The position numbers were made by a program, and so were the translations under genes. The notes under the pieces were generated by a model. That model saw only the letters and a list, made by a program, of their open reading frames with translations. It was not told the origin of the DNA and made no database searches. From contig JAZBRI010000009.1 of assembly GCA_036874045.1 (NCBI GenBank), positions 186,001 through 250,000 of the forward strand: a stretch of 64,000 nt of DNA. The letters are read 5' to 3'. The DNA is from Cymodocea nodosa (Eukaryota; Streptophyta; Magnoliopsida; Alismatales; Cymodoceaceae). Positions 35,404-47,458 of this stretch are shown piece after piece. Position 1 is the stretch's first letter. Each line of letters starts with the position of its first letter.

Positions 35404-35603
35404 TTTGTGAATAATCTTTGATATAAAATCAATACCAACTTATTTAATATCATTGCTTATTCTACCTTCCTTGTTTTTAAACGGAAATTAATATCTGAGC
35501 ATACGTTTAACTCTATTGATTTAAGGCTCAAGTTGTTTTAAAGTTTTTAGATTGTTTAAAATCAAATAGGTTGAAAAATCTAAGGTAAAATAGCTACTGG
35601 AAA

Positions 35604-36582
35604 TGGTAATTTTTCTTTATATAAAGGCCAAAATCTTAATCGTCCTCCTTTATTTGATGGAATACATTTTGAATATTGGAAATATAGGATGACTATTTTT
35701 CTTCAAAGTATAGATCATAAATTGTGGTTCATGATTTCTAAACCATATAATCCGTTAACTACTCCTTATAATACTTGGACAATTATTGAAAAAGAAAATG
35801 AAACTTTGAATGCTAAGGGCTTAAATATTTTATTTTGTGCATTGAGTTATGAACAGTTCAGTAAAGTGTCGGCATATAAATCTGCTTATGAGGTGTGGCA
35901 TGCATTAGAAGTTTCACATGAAGGTACTTCTCAAGTTAAAGAGACAAAAATAAACATGTTGATTCATAAGTATGAACTCTTTAAGATGCATGAAGACGAA
36001 AATATTTCTGAGATGTTTTCTAGATTTCTTGATATCATAAACTCTTTAAAATGTTTAGGAAAGAATTTTGAACAGAAGGATTTGGTGAGGAAAATTCTCA
36101 GATCCCTAAGTTCTAAATGGTCTCAGAAAGTAACATCAATTGAGGAATCACGAGATTTAAATGTTTATACTATGAATGAACTTATAGGAAATTTAACAGC
36201 TTATGAAGTTCAATTAAATGAATCACTGAGTCACAACAAACTAAAAATAAATAAAGAAATAACCTTCGAAATTAATTCAGATTCTGATATATCTACTGAT
36301 TCTGACGACGATTTGATTTTGCTGACTAGGAAATTCAAGAAAGCATGGAAAGCTAGGAAACACCAAAGGAACAAAAATGATAAACCCTCAATGTCAAAAT
36401 CATTGAATGACAAGAATTCTTCATCTAGAAAATATGTATGTTACAACTGTAAGAAACCTGGACATCTTTCTCGAGATTGTCCTATGAGGAAAAATGAAAA
36501 GCAAAGTAGGACAAATCAGAAGAAGATGACTCAGAAAACTCAAAAAAAGTTTTACAAGAAAAAGTCTTTGAAGGTCACTTGA
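35604..36582 (+). pseudogene. Sirevirus gag
   Basis: A long open segment (35,689-36,582, with in-frame similarity from about 35,604) reads as copia/UBN2-type gag: PPLFDGIHFEYWKYRM, LNILFCALSYEQFSKV and YELFKMHEDENISEMFSRF. A CCHC zinc knuckle (CYNCKKPGHLSRDC) lies near its end, followed by a Lys-rich tail. The size and knuckle fit Sirevirus gag proteins, which are longer than those of other copia elements. The capsid segment looks almost uninterrupted. Confidence 0.9.
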
Positions 36583-37851
36583 GATGACACGTCTGAAGAG
36601 TCTGAATCTGAGGAATCAGCATCAAAATATTCACATTTAGAAGGAGAACAAGAGTTAGAAGACGTTGCTCATGTGTGCTTCATGGCAGATGAGTCTGAGG
36701 AAATATCTGATCCTGAAAGTCATTTAGATTTCAACTTTAATGAATTATTATGTGCTTATCATGCATTATTACAAAAACTTAAAGTATGTAAACTGGAAAA
36801 TAATAATATTAGAAAATCTTCATCCATTATGGAAGAAAAAAATTGTTTCTTGTCTACTACTTTAGAAAAGTTTAAATGTGATAATGAAAATCCTACTAGA
36901 GATTTGCAAAAATTTAGATTTAATGAATGTATCTTGCATGAACAAATACAGAATATAAATGATGAAAAATTAAAGATAGAATCTGAAAATGAAATGTTGA
37001 GAAACAATATAAATGAACTTGAATTAGAGATATAAAAATTAAAACTAAGAGAGCAAGATTTAAATTCTACCTTTGAGAAATAGAATTTAAGTCAAACTAA
37101 GTTAGACAAACAAACTAGTACCCCTACGGTGTCTTATAAATTTGGCTTAGGATTTGATTATCCTGAATATCCTGAATCTCAAGCCAATAAAGGATTTATT
37201 AGTTGCAGTTCAAGTAAATCTAAGACTAAAATTCCTTTTATTATGAAACAAGGTAATAAATATGTAGAAGTAGGTACTTCAAGGGATGAATCATGCAGTA
37301 ATAATATAAATCAATGTGATTTGTCAAATTGTACTTCTAACATGACTATAAATGTTTCTAAAAATCTTGTTTCTTGTTCTGGAAATTCAGTTTCTAATGT
37401 TTCTAAAATTTCAGACAATTGTAGTAAACTGAAAATTCAGAAACATGAGCATGTAAATCAATACACTGGTATTAGACCAATTACTCATTCTGCATGTGAT
37501 AAAACAAAAAATTCTTGTGCAGAAAAAGATTTTGTATGTACGAAAAGTGTTAATACAAGTACAAAATCTTGGTATAAACTTACAGAAATGTATAAGCATG
37601 ACCAAAATAAATTAACATCTGATAAAAATATGTTTGGTCTTGATTATACTACATCTGAAAACAAAAAGAATGATTACAAAAGCAATAATGCTATATGTGA
37701 GTATGAAGCTAATGATAAATCAATAGTACTTACAACTAATAAGAATATAAATGATAATGTTAAACTATTTTTAAACAAAAAGAAGAAATATGCGTTTAAT
37801 GAACTTGGTCCTCAACAACATTGGGTATCAAGAAAAAGTTTTTCTTAATTT
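36583..37851 (+). pseudogene. Sirevirus gag-pol linker (acidic, coiled-coil, Ser/Asn-rich)
   Basis: This region has Glu/Ser-rich sequence, then a Leu/Glu/Asn heptad-like segment (36,673-37,035) and a Ser/Asn/Lys-rich stretch (37,129-37,848) ending LGPQQHWVSRK. Such long linkers between the zinc knuckle and the protease are a feature of Sireviruses. It has few breaks. Confidence 0.7.
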
Positions 37852-39041
37852 GTGTTGCAAGAGGAAACAACATCAAAATGGATCTTAGACAGTGGAGCGT
37901 CAAGTCACATGACCGGAAAAAAAAGTCTGTTACAAAATTTTACAAATACCATGAAAGGAAGTGTAACATTTGGAAACAAAAGCAAAGATAAAATCATAGG
38001 TATGGGCAATGTTCAAATAACTCCTACTTGTGTTATTTCGAATGTACTATATGTAGAAAACCTAGGATTTAATTTGCTGAGTGTCATAAAACTAACTGAA
38101 ATGGATATTATGTAGTGTTTGAAGATAATGTATGCAAAATAATTGATAAAAATACAGATGAAATTAAGTTTATTGCTAAAAGAAAAGGTTCTGTATGTAT
38201 TTTATCTTTACCTTCTGGTGCAGTTGATTTAAATTCATGTTTGCTAGCTGAAACTAGTGATGCATATCTATGGCATAGAAGGATTGGACATATAAATATG
38301 AGACTACTACATAAACTATCTAGAAAACATTTAGTGAGAGGTTTACCAAAGATTAAATACTCAAAGAACTTTATGTGTGATGCATGTGAGTTAGGTAAAC
38401 TTCACAAAAACTTTTTTAAATCCAAAACTGATATTTCAAGCGAGAGAGTCTTAGAACTTATACATATGGATCTATTTGGACCAACTAGAATCATGAGTCT
38501 TGGTGGTAAACGGTACGTATTTGTTTTAGTAGATGACTTCTCTAGATACACTTGGGTATATTTTCTAGCATCTAAGACAGAAGTTTTTGAAAAATTTAAA
38601 ATGTTTTACAATTTTGTTCAAAATGAGCAAAGTGTCTCTATTCAAAAACTTAGGAGTGATCATGGAACTGAATTTGATAATGATCAAATGGATAACTATT
38701 TTAATGAGCATGGCATTGATCATAGATTTTCTTTTCCAAGAGCACCGTGTCAAAATGGTGTTGTTGAGAGAAAGAATAGATCACTTCAAGAAATAGCCAA
38801 AACTATGTTGAATGAACATAAGTTACCTCAAAATCTTTGGGCTGAAGCAGTAAATACAGCTTGTTATGTTATTAACAAAAGTCATTTAAGACCTCATGTT
38901 AATAAAACTCCTTTTGAAATTATGTTTAATAGGGTTCCAAATATTTCCTATATGAAACCATTTGGCTGCAAGTGTTTTATTATTAATACTAAGGATAAAA
39001 GGGATAAATTTCAAGCCAAATCGATGAAGGAATTTTTGTAG
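37852..39041 (+). pseudogene. Sirevirus protease and integrase
   Basis: The protease shows WILDSGASSHMTG (catalytic DSG). The GAG-pre-integrase zinc region shows WHRRIGHINMRLLHKL and CDACELGK. The integrase core shows MDLFGPT, VDDFSRYTWVYFL, RSDHGTEFDN and PCQNGVVERKNR, so all three acidic positions of DDE are visible. Order and motifs are standard for Ty1/copia. Few breaks in this part. Confidence 0.92.
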
Positions 39042-40959
39042 GTTACTCTACTAGAAGTAAAGCCTATAGAGTATATAACAAGACTTCTAGGACTATTGAA
39101 GAAACCCTCCATGTAAGCTTCAATGAAAATTCTCTTAGAGAATCTGAATCTAAAGTTGATAATGATGATATGATCAATTTTCCAAATGAGTTAGAGATCA
39201 ATAGAGAGATTGATGATTTATCTGAAAAAATCAAAAATATGAACTTCAATGATCAAACTAATGATGAAAGTGATGGACTTTCAGATGTTGATGAGAATAT
39301 TGAGGAAAATCAGAGAAATTGGCATTATTCTTCATCACATCTCATTACTTAAGTCATTGGTAATATTAATGAGGGAGTTAAAACTAGAGCTTCAGTAAAT
39401 TTAAATAGTATGTGTATGTTTGTTTCTATGGTGGAACCAAGGAATATACAAGAAGCATTATCTGATGAAATTTGGATAGTGGCAATGCAAGAAGAACTAA
39501 ATCAATTCATCAGAAATGATGTATGGGAATTAGTCTCTCCACCAGAAAATCAGTCCATAATAGGTACAAAGTGGATCTTTAGAAACAAAACTAACAAAAC
39601 TGGTCAAATTATATGGAATAAAGCTAGATTAGTTGCACAAGGGTATACATAGGAAGAAGGATTAGATTATGATGAAACATTTGCTCCTATGGCTAGGTTA
39701 GAAAGTATTAGAATATTATTGGCCTATGCTTGTTATATGGATTTTAAATTATATCAAATGGACGTAAAGAGTGCATTTCTAAATGGTTTAATTAATGAAG
39801 AAGTCTATGTAAAACAACCACCTGGATTTGAAGATATTAAAAATCCCGACTTTGTGTATAAATTGAAGAAAGCCTTATATGGTTTGAAGCAAGCACCTAG
39901 ATCATGGTATAAAAGATTGTCTACTTTTTTAATAGAAAAAGGCTATATCATGGGAAAAGTGGATCATACTTTATTTATTAAGAGAGATGGTAAAGATAAG
40001 ATTGTTGTTCAAATATACGTGGATGATATAATCTTTGGAGCAACCTTTGATAAGTTAATAGAAATATTCTCTAAAGAGATGACTAATCAGTTTGAAATGA
40101 GTATGATAGGAGAACTTTCATATTTTCTAGGACTTCAAATTAAGCAAATGGATAAAGGTATATTTTTAAATCAGGAAAGATATGCAGATGAAATGCTTAG
40201 GAAATATAATTTTAATGATACAAGGATTCGAGGAACTCCTATGAGTACTACTTTAAAGTTAGATGTTGATGACATAGGAAAATCTATAGATCAAAGAAAA
40301 TACAGAAGTATGATTGGTTCTTTACTTTATTTGACTGCTAGTAGACCTGATATTATGTTTGCTGTGTGTGTTTGTGCTAGATTTCAATCTAATCCTAAGG
40401 AATCACACTTAATTGCAGTTAAAAGAATATTTCGATATATACAAGGAACTAAAAATTTCGAACTGTATTATTCTAAGGATTGTTCAATAGATCTTATAGG
40501 ATATATTGATGTTGATTATGCAAGATCTAAATCTGATATAAAGAGTACTAGTGGCACATGTCAATTATTGGGAAATAATTTGGTGTCATAGTTTAGTAAA
40601 AAGCAAAACTGTGTAACACTTTCTACTACAGAAGCTGAATATGTTGCTACTGCACTATGTTGCACTCAGATTCTGTGGATAAGGCAAACTTTAGAAGATT
40701 TTGGATTATCTTATGATACAATTGAAATTTATTGTGACAGTAGTTCTGCAATAAATCTTTCCAAAAATCCTGTATTACATTCAAGAGCAAAGCATATAGC
40801 GGTTAGACATCATTTTCTAAGAGATAACGTAATTAAAGAAAAAATTAAATTAGAATTTGTGTCTAGTAAAAATCAATTAACTGATATATTTACAAAACCT
40901 CTAGACGAAAATACATTATGCAACATTATATTAAATTTCGGTATTTGTAGGGCTATGTG
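39042..40959 (+). pseudogene. Sirevirus reverse transcriptase and RNase H
   Basis: RT motifs: WIVAMQEELNQF, GTKWIFRNK, ARLVAQGYT, MDVKSAFLNGLINEEVYVKQ, LKKALYGLKQAPRSWY and the catalytic YVDDIIFG. RNase H motifs: STTEAEYVATALCCTQ, YCDSSSAINLSKNPVLHSRA and TDIFTKPLDE. The frame ends at about 40,959. Several breaks. The YVDDIIFG form is typical of Sirevirus/Maximus RTs. Confidence 0.92.
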
Positions 40960-42550
40960 ATGTGTAAAATGCTTAAACTCAAAATAAAAAGATAAATATT
41001 ATTGATGATGTTGTTCACCTTATAGATATTATATACTTATTATAAATATCTAAAGTAATATCTAAACTGCTGCTTAAGATACTATGTATTTATTGTAAAA
41101 TCATAGTAGTATCTTATTGATTTTAAGTAGTTTATCAATTTTAATAGTTTTTACGATTTTAAGTGGAAGTGTAAATGAAAAACAGTAAATATTTCTGACA
41201 TTCTGAAATTTTGATTAAATGTTTTCTTTGAATCAAGGAAAATGCATATGATCATGCATAAATTTGACTTAATTAATTAAACTTGTAGAATAAGTTATAT
41301 GTAACTCATCTTAAACTGTTAATCAAAAGTATAAGCTTATTGAAACTTATTCATATTCTTAGTACAATCATAGAAGTAAAAATTGTATGAGATTTGTGTT
41401 TTATTGCATCTGTATTAATGGAATACATATATACTGTGCTTAAAATGAAAAGTGCTTACAAAGTAAAAATCTTTGAGAGTTTATTGATCAGTTTGATCAT
41501 GAGCCTTTTGTACTTGAGCAGATAGGTATGTAAGGATTGTTGTCTTGAAAAAGGATTCTTTAAATCTGGCAACCTAAGGTCCTAATCAGATCTGGGATTG
41601 TTGACTGAAAGCTCATTACATGGGTACATTAGAAAGCTCTTGTATGATTCAAGCTTTTCAAACTAACTTTTAAAGAAAATTATCAATATTTACTGTTTTT
41701 GAAAAGAAAAAGTTGTTTCATTAATTATAGATATCTTTGAATCGCATATAGTTTATACCAATATGACTACTGATTTATTGAATCAACATTAGTACTTTTG
41801 AAAACGTTTATTTGAGATACATTCTTTTATTCTCCTTGAATTAATTGAATTGAGTTCAAAGTTGTGTTTTGATTCATATACAGTAGAAATTGATTCTGGA
41901 AATCATTTTTGATGATGTCAAGATAACGGATGTCTCTGAAAAGAAAATGTAAAAGTATAGTTATACTTAACATCTATTGTCACTACAATTATATTTTGTA
42001 TTTTGATTGAATATATTTGAAGTATATTTGTAGGGGGAGGATTAACAATGTCGAAAATAGATTAATATAATTTAGAATACAAATCTTAGTTAATCTGAAT
42101 TAATGTCCTCTTAAAATCTTGATGAAATAATTTAAAAAGACAAATAAACTATTTTAGATTCAAAGGAAAAAATGTTCAAATAGTTTACAATGTTCTCAAG
42201 ATAATGTTAAGTTTAGCATGTGTGTTGTTTTCGGAATGTTTCAATTGGAAGCATCTGAAAATTGGTGTACTAACTAGACGTTATGTTAGATAAGGTAACG
42301 TGTAAAACTACCTCTAGACAGCATTTTACTCGTTAGGTTGGTTAACTCAACGAGTTATACTTGAATATTTTGGGTACCTTGATTGAATAAACTTTATTCA
42401 ATATTTATTTAATTTCTAAACCCGACTTCACTTCACGTTGAGTTATACGCCTAAAAACCCTATTTAAACACTTATTACATGGGGACTTAGGTTATTTGTA
42501 AACTTTGTCAAGAAAATCTTTCTCGCTTGTTGCTGTTACAACCTGCGACG
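40960..42550 (+). promoter_or_regulatory. Sirevirus noncoding region: shared module, G-rich tract and promoter-like stretch before ORF3
   Basis: There is no gene here. About 41,080-41,950 matches the A-fwd module at 21,060-22,240. A G-rich tract (GTAGGGGGAGGATT) lies at 42,031-42,044. From 42,330 to 42,550 the layout mimics the Athila A spacers: palindrome GTTAACTCAACGAG near 42,344, GTTGAGTTATACG near 42,440, TATA-like TATTTAAACA near 42,462, then a leader to the ORF3 ATG at 42,551. Confidence 0.6.
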
Positions 42551-44854
42551 ATGGTCTCCAAGTTCTACAAAGGTCGTGGCAGAGGAAAAGGCAAATGCAA
42601 AAGAGATGCAAAAGGAAAAGAAATAGAGAATGATGAAGTTCCACGTACTTGGTTCAAGAAAATATTTTGAGTGGACAAAAGGTTAGCAGAACTTTATAGA
42701 AATTACTTCTTTTCTCAGGATATATTAGATGAAGTTAGACAAGAACTTCAACATATTGATGCAAATATCACATACGTGGGTATTTGTAGTAAATTTGATA
42801 AAGAATACAAAATGAAATGTGCTGAGATTGCATTTTTGGAACAGTATGCAAAATATTTGGAAAAAGTTGTAGGTTCATCAAATAGAACTCCTCAAACTCC
42901 TATAAACGGTACAAGACTACATGCATTTGAGGAAGAGCATGAATCAGCTATCCCTACTCCTTTATATTCAAAACAAGTAGAATCAGATATTTTTGTAAAC
43001 AAAACAAAAGTTGACAGTCTTCGAAAGGCCATTGCAATAGAAAGTGCCTTAGAAGAATTAAAGCAGAAAACTTTTATGGAGCAATTTGAAAAGAAAACAG
43101 CAATACTTGAAAAGGAGAAACAGAAATGTTATAGAAGAAGGAAAGTTAGAAAAATTATGTCTAAGGAAACAAAGTCTATTTAAAAAGGAAAATCAGATGA
43201 AAATTTATTTCCAAAGGACAATGTATGTCTAGACATTATACCTTATTGTGCATCTGATAAACTCATCAGTTCCGAACACACTAAAACTGATGAAGATAAT
43301 GAGACTTTATTTTCCCTTGCTAGAAAACTTGAGAAGAAATCCAAGTCAAATATGAGCTCAAGTTTTTCTATTAGTACAAGTCCTAATGATGCAGAAATTG
43401 ACAAATCAGAGCATCAGACACCTGACATTGAACAAGTTATTGCAAATATAATTGACAATGTTGAAGCAGTAACTAGTTCAAAGGCTGAATTGTCTGGAGT
43501 AGCAGATATTGAAATTGTTAAGACTCCAGAAGGGCTAAAAGTTAAATAGCCTTCTACGGAATCTATAGAAGCAGAGTCTGAGAATTCGTAGCATGAATCA
43601 ATGGAATTATCTGTTGAACAAAATGAACAATTACAGACAGATACACCGGCTGTAGAATTTGTGGAAAAATTGTACTCTGAACATTCTATAGAGACTGAAC
43701 AGATGAATGTTGAGGATATTGACAATGTTCCTAACACTGTTGAAGCTGAAGAATCAAACTTACCCGAGCAGCTACAAGATAATATTTTGGAAGAGGAACA
43801 ACATGACATTCATTTTGAAGAAGAGGTTCCTGAAGATGAATTAAACTCTGAATCACGGCTTCAGGTATCACCTTCTTTGTGTACAATATTAAAAATTCAA
43901 GGTAATGCAATTCATTTTAGATCTGAAGAAGCATTGCAGAAATACAATAATCTAATTACATGTCAGATTCTACATGCTCGTCCAATAAAATTCAGAAATT
44001 TGATGGAAATAAGAGATCTGTTTGAGTTTCAAGGCCTCATTAAATTCTTGCCAGTAGGAACGAAATGGAAGCAATACGTAGAGCTTATTGCAGCTTTTTA
44101 TAGCAATCTGGACAAGAATGGAAATTTTCTGAAAACTCAAATAAATGAACAGGAGTTTATATTGTCTCTTGAGTTAATTTTTGAAGTTTTAGGATTAAAG
44201 AATTAAGGTGTTGTTGTTACCAACAGATTTGACATAATAAGACAACTAGAATGGAACATTCAGTCTTTATCAAAAATTCCAGATGTATATTCTGAAATAA
44301 GATTAATGGAAAATCTGAATGTAGAGGCAAGATTTATTGCAAATATATTGCATGCAAATTTATTTCAGAGAGTTGGACACAATTTGGAAGTTAGCAGAAG
44401 CTGTTTATATGCAACTTATGTCTTGCTGAGTAGAATTCAAATAAATTGGTTTGATGTTTTTATGTCTCAACTATAGCATATGAGTTCAAAGTTATTTTAT
44501 GGTGATGTTGTATGTAGAATCCTTGCAAGCCAGTTGACTTTATCTGACTGGCCCTCTAAAACTAAAGGCATGAGAGCATTTAGTGTTAAAGATTTGCAAA
44601 AATTTCAGGCCATGCATAAACCTCAACGATAACAACAACAATAACTTGATACAGACCATATACAACAACAACAACAACAAAGTTATTCAGTTCAAGCAAA
44701 ACAGCAAACCCAGCTACCTCCTGACTTAGATGTAGTGCTTAACGACATCAGAAATGATATTAGGCATCTAGGAGATAAAATATGTAATGCTATAAGTGAT
44801 ATACTTAGGAGGGGTCGATTACTATTTTTGTTTGTTTCTGAATACAAAATGTAA
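42551..44854 (+). pseudogene. Sirevirus ORF3 (env-like / Transposase_32-like accessory protein)
   Basis: It starts MVSKFYKGRGRGKGKCKRD, a strongly basic N-terminus. A helical Glu/Lys-rich part (42,671-43,183) and a Glu/Ser-rich acidic part (43,352-43,870) follow. The conserved domain at about 43,900-44,560 has FRSEEALQKYNN, IRDLFEFQGLIKFLP, YVELIAAFYSNLD, LSRIQINWFDVFM and SSKLFYGDVV. A Gln-rich tail closes the protein. The DLFEFQGL, QINW and KLFYGD blocks match ORF3 of both Athila A copies, which belong to another superfamily. Several breaks. Env-like ORFs after pol are known in Sireviruses; function is unproven. Confidence 0.72.
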
Positions 44855-45057
44855 TGTTTGTATTACTTGTTTGATTTGATTGAACAATACATTTTTCTGT
44901 AAATGTCTTCAATTATTATTCTTGTTTACAAAAAGAGTTGTTGTAATTATATCTCTTATATATATATATATATTCTCTGTAATTATCTTTTTGATTAATG
45001 ACAAAATGGGGGAGAAATATTATAAAAAGATGATTATGATCTTAATTGCATATATAT
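44855..45057 (+). other. Sirevirus 3' end with polypurine-like tract
   Basis: This AT-rich stretch has a TA microsatellite (about 44,956-44,971) and AATGGGGGAGAA near 45,005-45,016, the expected PPT type. No LTR start is recognised after it. The host LTR-B resumes at about 45,058. Confidence 0.55.
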
Positions 45058-45257
45058 AATTTCAAAGCCTGTAACTTACCGATTGTTCAGAAATGTACTT
45101 AATTAACGCTAATTCCTTGAAATTATGTAGATTCTTTCATTAAAGCATATAATAGTGCAATTATAACATAATAGCTTAATTCTCATATGATAAGCTAAAT
45201 ATTCTGTAATTAACCATCATTTAACTATTAATATTATGCACTTTTTCATTCTAAACA

Positions 45258-47330
45258 TCTAACAAAGGAATGCTAACTTGTACTTTTTCAAAAATTTCTC
45301 TAATTCTTTCTTGTTTTTTAGGAAATGTTTGTTGTAATCTTTCAAGATAGGGTGCTAACAATTGTGATTTACAAGATTCTTTTTCTTTCATTTGATTCAG
45401 TTGATCATTTTTAATCTCATTTTTAGATTCAGATTTTTCTTCATTGATTTCTAAGTTTTTAGATACTACGTTTTCCTTATCATTTTGAATTTTGTTCTTA
45501 TCCACCTTCATATTACTTTCTTTTTGAATTCTTGGTGGTATATCAGTTTCAGATCTTAATGTTATACATACATCTTCCAGATTTTCATTACTTTCATGAT
45601 GTTCTTGTATTTCATTTTCATGACTATGATCTTCAATTATTTTCAGTTTTAAACTACATTCTTTAAATTCTATTGCATTGGTATTTTCTTTTGTCTGAAT
45701 ATCTTACAAATTATGCACTTCTGTAACATTAAAGTTCTCATTTGTGTTTTCCTGTTGCATAACTTGTAATTTCATTGTAAATTCATCCAGTGCTTTTAAT
45801 TTTCTTTCCAAATCATCTAATCTCATTTGCATTCAATTTTTGATCAAGTTTCCTTATGGTTTTTTAGTTTCGTATATGATATCAATTTTTGGTTCTAAAT
45901 ATTCTTCCCTATAATTTAATTAGTTGACTTCTTATTGTTGATACATGTATTGTTCCAATTTGTCCATGTTTTGCTCTAAGCTACGCTCTAGTCTATCATA
46001 CCTATCCCAAACTTCCTTGTCTCTCAACATATTATACATTCTAAACTAACCATTAGTTGGGTAAACTATAGGATTCTCATACTCAGCTCTATTAAATTGA
46101 ATATAATTTATTTGTTGTTCTTGTGATCTAACCACCTGCAATCGTCTCAGTTTCAAACAATCAGAGATGTCATGACCTTTCAAATTGCAGAATTCACATA
46201 TGCTAACTATAGGATTTAGAAATATTTGAGCATAAGCATATGCCATATTCTCAATTATAAAATAAAAAACATAACACTCCTTTTGATATTAAAACAAAAC
46301 ACATAGCACTCTTTGAGCATAATCTAATAAAGGAATGTTAACTTGTACTTTTTCAAAAATTTCTCTAATTCTTTCTTGTTTTTTAGGAAATGTTTGTTGT
46401 AATCTTTTAGGATATGGTGCTAATGATTGTGATTTACAAGATTCTTTTTCTTTCATTTGATTCAGTTGATCATTTTTAATCTCATTTTCAAATTTAGATT
46501 TTTCTTCATTGATTTCTAAGTTTTCAAATACTACGTTTTCATTATCATTTTGAATTTTGTTCTTATCCACCTTCATATTACTTTCTCTTTGAATTCTTGG
46601 TGGTATATCAGTTCCAGATCTTAATCTTTTACATACATCTTCCAAATTTCATTACTTTCATGATGTTCTTGTATTTCATTTACATGACTATGATCTTCAA
46701 TTGTTTTCAGTTTTAAACTATATTCTTTAAATTCTATTACATTGGTATTTTGTTTTGCTAAATATCTTGCAAATTATGCATTTCTATAACATTAAAGTTC
46801 TCATTTGTATTTTCCTATTGCATAACTTGTAATTTCATTGTAAATTCATCCAATGCTTTTAATTTTCTTTCCAAATCATCTAATATCGTTGCATTCAATT
46901 TTTGATCGATTTTCCTTATGGTTTTTTTAGTTTCGTATATGATATCAATTTTTGGTTCTAAATATTCTTCCCTATAATTTAATTAGTTGACTTCTTGTTA
47001 CTAATACATGTATTGTTCTAGTTTGTCCATGTTTTGCTCTAAGCTACGCTCTAGTCTATCATACCTATCCTAAACTTCCTTGTCTCTCAACATATTATGC
47101 ATTCTAAACTAACCAATAGTTGAGTAAACTATAAGATTCTCATACTTAGCTCTATCAAATTGAATATAATTCATTTGTTGTTCCTATGATCTAACCACCT
47201 GCAATCGTCTCAGTTTCAAATAATCAAAGATGTCATGACCTTCCAAATTGCAGAATTCACATATGCTAACTACAGGTTTCAGAAATCTTTGAGCATAAGC
47301 ATATGCCATATTCTCAATTATAAAATAAAA
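45258..47330 (-). repeat. About 1.06-kb tandem duplication holding the A-rev zinc-knuckle/linker region
   Basis: Two units, about 45,258-46,321 and 46,322-47,330, repeat the same minus-strand sequence. Each encodes a knuckle-type start (ICEFCNLKGHDISDCLKL at about 46,190 and a decayed version at about 47,250), a Gln/Glu-rich linker and the segment RLQQTFPKKQERIREIFEKV followed by IPLLD. In Athila elements this segment links gag to the protease. The start lies about 75 bp after the primer site, so no capsid core precedes it. Several breaks. Confidence 0.85.
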
Positions 47331-47387
47331 CACACAACACTCCTAATATTAAAACAAAACAACACTCACAATTGCTTAGCTTCTCAG

Positions 47388-47405
47388 TCTTCGGTAACGA
47401 TGCTA
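47388..47405 (-). other. Decayed tRNA-Asp primer site of A-rev
   Basis: On the minus strand TAGCATCGTTACCGAAGA aligns with the Athila primer site TGGCGCCGTTGCCGGGGA at 12 of 18 positions, and all mismatches are transitions, as expected from decay of methylated cytosines. It sits between LTR remnant and the zinc-knuckle frame, where a primer site belongs. Confidence 0.65.
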
Positions 47406-47458
47406 GAAAACTTGTTTGTGGTTGTTAAGTCACATCATGAACTTCTTTGATTTTTTAT

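Larger units (their letters stand above)
33733..45057 (+). mobile_element. Sirevirus-type Ty1/copia element with env-like ORF (one LTR recognised)
   Basis: Parts in order: 5' LTR (33,733-35,389), tRNA-iMet primer site (35,392-35,403), gag (about 35,600-36,582), coiled-coil linker, protease, integrase, RT and RNase H (to 40,959), a long noncoding stretch (40,960-42,550), an ORF3 (42,551-44,854), and a PPT-like AATGGGGGAGAA near 45,005-45,016. TTAAG precedes the LTR at 33,728-33,732. The host LTR-B resumes near 45,058 with ATTTCAAAGCCTG; the comparable intact site at 17,640-17,655 reads ACTTAAGAATTTCACAGCCTG. A second LTR is not recognised at the right end. Overall it is broken in roughly eight to ten places. 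Confidence 0.88.
31961..45257 (-). repeat. Solo LTR-B in pol of A-rev, split by the Sirevirus (TSD TCTAA)
   Basis: The LTR occupies 31,961-33,732 and about 45,058-45,257 (about 1.97 kb), starting TGTATTGTCG and ending ATTCTAAACA on the plus strand. TCTAA flanks it at 31,956-31,960 and 45,258-45,262. The surrounding minus-strand frames (IPLLD on one side, the protease upstream segment on the other) show that it landed in gag-pol of A-rev. Small open frames inside, for example 32,865-33,182, also occur in other LTR-B copies and are not genes. Confidence 0.9.
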
